From contig JAESTO010000052.1 of NCBI GenBank assembly GCA_016763565.1, positions 1 to 11,052 of the forward strand: a DNA stretch of 11,052 nt, written 5' to 3'. A program made the position numbers and the translations under genes. The notes beneath the pieces were generated by a model. The model saw only the letters and a program-made list of their open reading frames with translations, ran no database searches and was not told the DNA's origin. Shown here in pieces: positions 7,649 through 11,052 of the stretch (within the stretch, counting starts at the first letter, position 1; each line of letters opens with the position of its first letter). The DNA comes from Gammaproteobacteria bacterium (GTDB lineage Bacteria > Pseudomonadota > Gammaproteobacteria > JABDGN01).

Positions 7649-8404
7649 TCAAATTGTAGAAATAAATTGGCTAAATCGTGTAGATTTACCCTCAGAAAAT
7701 AATTGTTGTGCGCTACCTTCAGCCACTATCTGCCCAGCGTCCATGAAAATAATGTGATCCGCAACTTGTTTAGCAAACTCCATTTCATGCGTTGCAACAA
7801 TCATCGTTTTCCCTTCCATCGCTAATACTTTTATCACATTGAGTACTTCACCTACCCTTTGTGGATCTAACGACGCGGTTGGTTCATCAAATAATATCAC
7901 CTGTGGTTCCATCGCCAAAGCTCGAGCAATGGCCACACGCTGCTGCTGGCCACCTGATAGTTGTCTAGGATAAGTATCCGCCTTATTGGTTAAACCCACT
8001 TTAGCCAACAACGTCTTTCCCTTAATAAGCATCTGCTGTTTATCATGTTTTAGAACATGAATAGGTGCTTCAATAATATTTTGTAGAACCGTTTTATGTG
8101 ACCACAAATGAAATTGCTGGAATACCATACTCACCTGGCGGCGTAAATTTAGTACTTGTTGTTGGCAACTTGGCACACGAGGTTTTTTATGCCAGCGAAT
8201 AGCCTCGCCAGCAAAGATAATCTCACCTTGCTCTGGCGATTCCAATAAATTTAAGCAACGCAACAATGTACTTTTCCCCGCGCCACTAGGCCCAAGCAAC
8301 GCTATCACTTGTCCGCTATAAGCTTGTAAAGAAATATCGTCTAACACCTTTTGCTGAGAAAATTGCTTGCTAAGGTGCTCCACGCTAATAATCACTTGAT
8401 TCAT
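7649..8404 (-). CDS. artP: Arginine ABC transporter ATP-binding protein ArtP
   Basis: Cytoplasmic ATPase that drives the ArtQM permease. Numbered from ATG 8404 (251 residues; E. coli 242): Walker [10 protein letters not shown] at 38-46, Q-loop VFQQ at 94-97, signature LSGGQQQ at 149-155, Walker B VILFDEP at 169-175, D-loop SLD at 178-180, H-loop H206. RCLNLLE and NIIEAP are typical of the polar amino acid subfamily. The frame is open to an ATG at 8413, but that codon overlaps the likely -10 element, and the mapped promoter puts the transcript start at about 8405, so ATG 8404 ([15 protein letters not shown]) is preferred. No Shine-Dalgarno is seen. First gene of artP-artJ-artQ-artM, divergent from argR over a shared ArgR operator. 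Confidence 0.94.
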   Translation of the reverse strand: MNQVIISVEHLSKQFSQQKVLDDISLQAYSGQVIALLGPSGAGKSTLLRCLNLLESPEQGEIIFAGEAIRWHKKPRVPSCQQQVLNLRRQVSMVFQQFHLWSHKTVLQNIIEAPIHVLKHDKQQMLIKGKTLLAKVGLTNKADTYPRQLSGGQQQRVAIARALAMEPQVILFDEPTASLDPQRVGEVLNVIKVLAMEGKTMIVATHEMEFAKQVADHIIFMDAGQIVAEGSAQQLFSEGKSTRFSQFISTI

Positions 8405-8411
8405 CGTTCGC

Positions 8412-8440
8412 ATTTAATCACACAATACATATTTATGCAA
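8412..8440 (-). promoter_or_regulatory. Candidate promoter of the art operon
   Basis: On the minus strand, TTGCAT (8440-8435) is followed after 17 bp by TTAAAT (8417-8412), a fair -10 with 4 of 6 matches. Transcription would begin near 8405, next to ATG 8404, implying a leaderless or near-leaderless mRNA. The -35 and spacer lie inside the left arm of the ArgR palindrome, so a bound repressor would block polymerase. Confidence 0.5.
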
Positions 8441-8464
8441 GATAATTGCATAAATATGTATTGT
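8422..8464. promoter_or_regulatory. ArgR operator: perfect 19-bp inverted repeat forming two ARG boxes
   Basis: The arms 8422-8440 and 8446-8464 are exact reverse complements around a 5-bp centre. Inside them lie two 18-bp ARG-box-like sites at 8424-8441 and 8445-8462, with cores TACATATTTATGCA and TGCATAAATATGTA. Each core matches 7 of the 10 fixed positions of the E. coli consensus TGAAT-N4-ATTCA. The boxes are 3 bp apart, so their centres are 21 bp apart, two helical turns, the standard arrangement for one ArgR hexamer. The location between argR and the arginine importer supports the call. Binding is inferred, not shown. Confidence 0.8.
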
Positions 8465-8474
8465 AGTTTATAAT
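8446..8474 (+). promoter_or_regulatory. argR promoter, overlapping the ArgR operator
   Basis: TTGCAT (8446-8451), a 17-bp spacer and a perfect TATAAT (8469-8474). The expected start point, six or seven bases after the -10, is 8481, the first base of the argR ATG. The -35 and most of the spacer lie in the right ARG box, which predicts autorepression. Confidence 0.7.
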
Positions 8475-8480
8475 CCACTG

Positions 8481-8933
8481 ATGAATAAAGGCGAGCAAAC
8501 TCCCATCAAAACCCTAGCCGAGTTGCTAACGCATGGTCAGACAGGCACCCAAACAGAGCTATGTGACGCATTGCAACAAAAAGGCTTCCTGGTGACGCAA
8601 TCAACTATTTCACGTTTGCTACATAAATTGGGTGCTGTAAAAATCAAAGGCACGAAAGGACAAAGCACTTATCGCATTCCTCATGACAGGCCACCGACTC
8701 GGCTCATTGAACCACTCAGTAATTTAATCCTTAGTATTACACACAATAATCATTTAATTGTTATTCGTACGCACCCTGGCTCAGCACCACTCATCGCTCA
8801 CGTCCTTGATACCTACCAACCTGCCAATACGCTGGGTAGCATTGCTGGTGACGATACTATTTTCATTGCACCAGAAAATTTAGCCACAATTGATAACACA
8901 TTGGCACAAATTGAAGATTTCTTGACGAATTAA
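8481..8933 (+). CDS. argR: Arginine repressor ArgR
   Basis: Hexameric arginine-dependent regulator of arginine synthesis and uptake genes. The 150-residue protein (E. coli 156) has an N-terminal winged helix-turn-helix, about 9-66, with TQTELCDALQQKGF then the recognition helix QSTISRLLHKLGAVK (40-54). The C-terminal oligomerisation and arginine-binding domain has HPGSAPLIAHVLD (98-110) and GSIAGDDTIF (119-128), where D124 and D125 match the aspartates that bind arginine in E. coli ArgR. The DNA-binding half is less conserved than the C-terminal half, but all key elements are present. There is no Shine-Dalgarno; the -10 ends six bases before the ATG, so the mRNA is probably leaderless. Divergent from artP with a shared operator, so it likely controls itself and the importer. 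Confidence 0.95.
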   Translation: MNKGEQTPIKTLAELLTHGQTGTQTELCDALQQKGFLVTQSTISRLLHKLGAVKIKGTKGQSTYRIPHDRPPTRLIEPLSNLILSITHNNHLIVIRTHPGSAPLIAHVLDTYQPANTLGSIAGDDTIFIAPENLATIDNTLAQIEDFLTN

Positions 8934-8987
8934 GTTTCCTAGTCACGCAGAAATTGGCATAATAGCGACTATGAATCTGTTGTTGAA

Positions 8988-9024
8988 GTCATCGGTTAAC
9001 ACCGACGACCAAAACCTGATTTTT
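8988..9024 (+). terminator. Possible weak terminator after argR
   Basis: A nine-position stem, GTCATCGGT (8988-8996) with ACCGACGAC (9001-9009), closes a TAAC loop and has one A-C mismatch. A T5 run lies at 9020-9024, but ten bases separate it from the stem, so this is not a standard intrinsic terminator. It is placed about 55 bases after the argR stop, where one would be expected. Confidence 0.3.
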
Positions 9025-9034
9025 CGCTTACCTA

Positions 9035-9064
9035 TTGATAATTCTATTGTATATTGATTACAAT
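9035..9064 (+). promoter_or_regulatory. Candidate promoter for rsfS-rlmH-mrdA
   Basis: TTGATA (9035-9040), an 18-bp spacer and TACAAT (9059-9064). The start would be near 9071, leaving a leader of about 47 nt before ATG 9118. The -10 forms part of the right arm of an inverted repeat listed separately. Confidence 0.5.
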
Positions 9065-9066
9065 AG
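9044..9066. repeat. 8-bp inverted repeat over the rsfS promoter
   Basis: CTATTGTA (9044-9051) and TACAATAG (9059-9066) are exact reverse complements, 7 bp apart. The right arm contains the proposed -10 hexamer. This is operator-like, but no regulator is recognised, and AT-rich DNA gives such repeats by chance. Confidence 0.45.
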
Positions 9067-9117
9067 CTAAAATGTAGAGCAGCCCATAGCTACCCTATTT
9101 TTAATTGAGACTAATTT

Positions 9118-9432
9118 ATGAAAAACACTTATATTGAAATTTTAAATGAAAACAAAGCACTTGATATTTGCTCGCTGGATGTGAGCCAATTAAGCTCTAT
9201 GACAGAAAACATGGTTATTTGCACCGCAACATCAAATCGACACGGCAAATCGTTAGCAAATAAATTAGTTGAAAAAGCTAAAGATATGGGTAATCAACCC
9301 TTAGGTGTCGAAGGCTTAGATGAAGCCAGCTGGATTTTGATCGATCTCAATAATGTTATCGTACACATTATGCTAGCCGACACCCGTAAATACTATCAGC
9401 TAGAAAAGCTATGGACGCATCCGTCTCAATAA
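9118..9432 (+). CDS. rsfS: Ribosomal silencing factor RsfS
   Basis: RsfS binds uL14 on the 50S subunit and blocks joining to 30S, lowering translation in starvation or stationary phase. The 104-residue length matches the family (E. coli 105). Landmarks are ALDICSLDVSQLSSMTENMVICTATSNRH (about 14-41), PLGVEGLDEASWILIDLNNVIVHIM (about 61-85) and the terminal YQLEKLW. The upstream site is weak (TTGAG, then a longer than usual gap before ATG 9118). rlmH follows after one base, the usual rsfS-rlmH-mrdA order. In E. coli nadD lies directly upstream; here argR does instead. The gene is intact. Confidence 0.95.
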   Translation: MKNTYIEILNENKALDICSLDVSQLSSMTENMVICTATSNRHGKSLANKLVEKAKDMGNQPLGVEGLDEASWILIDLNNVIVHIMLADTRKYYQLEKLWTHPSQ

Positions 9433-9433
9433 C

Positions 9434-9904
9434 ATGAAAATTAATCTTATTGCTATTGGCAACCGTATGCCAATCTGGGTTAATAAAGCTTATCAAACCT
9501 ATGCAACACGTTTACCACATGATAATCAACTCAATCTTATTGAAATTGCTACCAGCAAACGCACAAAAAATTGTGTTATTAATAAAATTCTCATTAAAGA
9601 AGGAGAACAAATACTCGGGGCAATAGAGAAACGAGATAAAGTTATTGCCCTAGACGAACGCGGCAAATTATGGAATACTTTGCAGCTAGCTGAACAACTG
9701 CAACAATGGCGTGAACAAAGCAGTTATGTTACATTATTAATTGGTGGCCCAGATGGCTTGGCCGAATCTTGTAAGCAACGAGCGAGTGAGCATTGGTCAT
9801 TGTCACCACTGACTCTGCCCCATCCACTGGTGAGAGTTATTGTTGCTGAACAGCTTTATCGCGCCTGGACTATTATCAATCACCATCCCTATCATCGACA
9901 ATGA
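9434..9904 (+). CDS. rlmH: 23S rRNA (pseudouridine-1915-N3)-methyltransferase RlmH
   Basis: SPOUT-family enzyme that uses SAM to methylate pseudouridine 1915 in helix 69 of 23S rRNA on 70S ribosomes. The 156 residues (E. coli 155) include IAIGNRMPIWV (6-16), the SAM-binding LLIGGPDGL at 101-109, and the knotted C-terminus LPHPLVRVIVAEQLYRAWTI (128-147) ending in HHPYHR, with the conserved terminal Tyr-His. It starts one base after the rsfS stop, and its TGA overlaps the mrdA ATG as ATGA, so all three genes are likely co-translated. The gene is intact. Confidence 0.96.
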   Translation: MKINLIAIGNRMPIWVNKAYQTYATRLPHDNQLNLIEIATSKRTKNCVINKILIKEGEQILGAIEKRDKVIALDERGKLWNTLQLAEQLQQWREQSSYVTLLIGGPDGLAESCKQRASEHWSLSPLTLPHPLVRVIVAEQLYRAWTIINHHPYHRQ

Positions 9905-11052
9905 GGCAACGACTCTCGATACATAACGTACATAGACAAAAACAATTATTTCACCGCCGTGTTTTTATAGTCACGATACTCATTACCTGTTTAACGCTAT
10001 TACTCATTAGCCGATTAATTTATTTGCAAATTTTTCAGCATGCCTATTACACAACCTTGTCACGTGATAATAGCATTAGCCTCATTCCTATTACACCATC
10101 ACGAGGACTTATTTATGATCGCAACAATCATCTCATTGCTGAAAATATACCCGTGTTTAGTCTCGATGTTATTCCAGAACAGGTAACTAACTTATCCCAA
10201 ACCATACAACAATTAAAGAAAATTATTCATTTAAATAATAGAAGCATCAAGCTCTTTTATCGGCAATTACATCAAAAACGTAAATCCGATGAAATTCCTT
10301 TGAAAATCAAACTAACACCCACAGAAGTCGCAAAATTTTCAGTCAATCGTTATCAATTTCCTGGGGTCAAAATTAAAGCACGTTTAATTCGTTATTACCC
10401 TGAGAATAATGCACTCGTTGACATACTCGGCTATACCGGTCGTATCAATCAACAAGAATTAAATCAGCTTAATAAAAGCAATGACATAAATAACAACTAT
10501 ATTGGCACTAACTATATCGGAAAATTGGGCATCGAAAAATTTTTTGAACCTGAACTGCATGGTCAGGTTGGTTATCAGCAAGTAGAAATTAACTCCGTTG
10601 GCCGCATAGTCCGCGTATTAAAAAAAATGCCCGCAATTGCTGGTGATACCCTTCATCTCACTATTGATACTGCGTTGCAAAAAACTGCTGTAAAAGCCAT
10701 GAAAGATTATCGTGGTGCCATTATTGTACTTAATCCTAATAATGGCAATATACTAGCCATGGCCTCTAATCCAAGTTATAACCCTAATTTATTTGTGCAA
10801 GGAATCAGTAATAAAGCATTTAATCATTTACGCACATCTCCTGATCAACCACTCTTTAATCGCACTATTCGTGGACAATACCCGCCGGGTTCGACACTCA
10901 AACCCTTTTTTGCTTTGCAAGGTTTAGCTAGCAAAACTGTTCGTGCAGGCTTCACTATTAATGATCCAGGATATTTTCGAATCAATGATCATTCGCGTCG
11001 CTATCGAGATTGGAAAGCGCATGGCCAAGTGAATTTGATCGCGGCTATAGAA
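9901..11052 (+). CDS. mrdA: Penicillin-binding protein 2 (peptidoglycan transpeptidase), 3' end cut off
   Basis: PBP2 is the elongasome DD-transpeptidase that works with RodA to keep rod shape. The visible 384 codons are open to the window edge; E. coli PBP2 is 633 residues. Order: short cytoplasmic tail, one membrane helix at about 21-40 (FIVTILITCLTLLLISRLIY), the dimerisation/pedestal region with PSRGLIYDRN near 67-76, GYTGRIN and IGKLGIEKFFEPELHGQ, then the start of the transpeptidase domain. The catalytic motif STLK places Ser331 and Lys334, one off from E. coli Ser330. RRYRDWKAHG, typical of PBP2 rather than PBP3, follows. ATG 9901 overlaps the rlmH stop by four bases. rodA would be expected next, outside the window. 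Confidence 0.96.
   Translation, partial: MRQRLSIHNVHRQKQLFHRRVFIVTILITCLTLLLISRLIYLQIFQHAYYTTLSRDNSISLIPITPSRGLIYDRNNHLIAENIPVFSLDVIPEQVTNLSQTIQQLKKIIHLNNRSIKLFYRQLHQKRKSDEIPLKIKLTPTEVAKFSVNRYQFPGVKIKARLIRYYPENNALVDILGYTGRINQQELNQLNKSNDINNNYIGTNYIGKLGIEKFFEPELHGQVGYQQVEINSVGRIVRVLKKMPAIAGDTLHLTIDTALQKTAVKAMKDYRGAIIVLNPNNGNILAMASNPSYNPNLFVQGISNKAFNHLRTSPDQPLFNRTIRGQYPPGSTLKPFFALQGLASKTVRAGFTINDPGYFRINDHSRRYRDWKAHGQVNLIAAIE

Noticed and set aside
8971..9057. A 28-codon frame between argR and rsfS.
   Set aside because: No Shine-Dalgarno, overlaps the proposed hairpin and promoter, and matches nothing I recognise, including NadD.

Overview
The window looks like the chromosome of an AT-rich gammaproteobacterium. 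MutL, MiaA, SspA/SspB, RsfS-RlmH-PBP2, ArgR and the ArtPIQM-type arginine transporter all read as gammaproteobacterial versions, and mutL-miaA and rsfS-rlmH-mrdA are classic gammaproteobacterial gene pairs. Low GC and short intergenic gaps would suit a host-associated lineage such as the Legionella/Coxiella relatives, but that placement is inference. No mobile element, CRISPR array, tRNA or rRNA was seen.

Layout: (1) 1-2244, minus strand: mutL followed by the start of miaA, which runs off the left edge. (2) 2286-3059, plus: a YdfG-type short-chain dehydrogenase, divergent from mutL. (3) 3082-5229, plus: a tight sspA-sspB-tsaD operon with gaps of 3 and 0 nt; sspA and tsaD each carry a one-base frameshift. 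(4) 5230-5536: about 300 bp without a convincing gene between convergent operons. (5) 5537-8404, minus: the arginine ABC transporter operon artP-artJ-artQ-artM, with artJ frameshifted just after its signal peptide. (6) 8405-8480: a shared divergent control region with a perfect 19-bp inverted repeat that fits a pair of ARG boxes. (7) 8481-8933, plus: argR. (8) 9035-11052, plus: rsfS, rlmH and the first 384 codons of mrdA (PBP2), which runs off the right edge.

How it fits together: ArgR, with arginine as co-repressor, would sit on the palindrome between argR and artP and control both its own synthesis and arginine uptake. The remaining genes are housekeeping: mismatch repair, tRNA A37 modification (MiaA i6A and TsaD t6A), delivery of stalled-ribosome products to ClpXP (SspB), ribosome silencing and 23S rRNA methylation (RsfS, RlmH), and cell-wall elongation (PBP2).

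Two things stand out. First, three conserved genes (sspA, tsaD, artJ) are each broken by the loss of one base, and in all three the premature TGA overlaps an ATG that opens the downstream fragment. This may be sequencing error, early decay, or splits tolerated through reinitiation; the sequence alone cannot decide. Second, the argR and artP promoters appear to start transcription at or next to the start codons, so both mRNAs may be leaderless. I found no clearly new multi-gene system.
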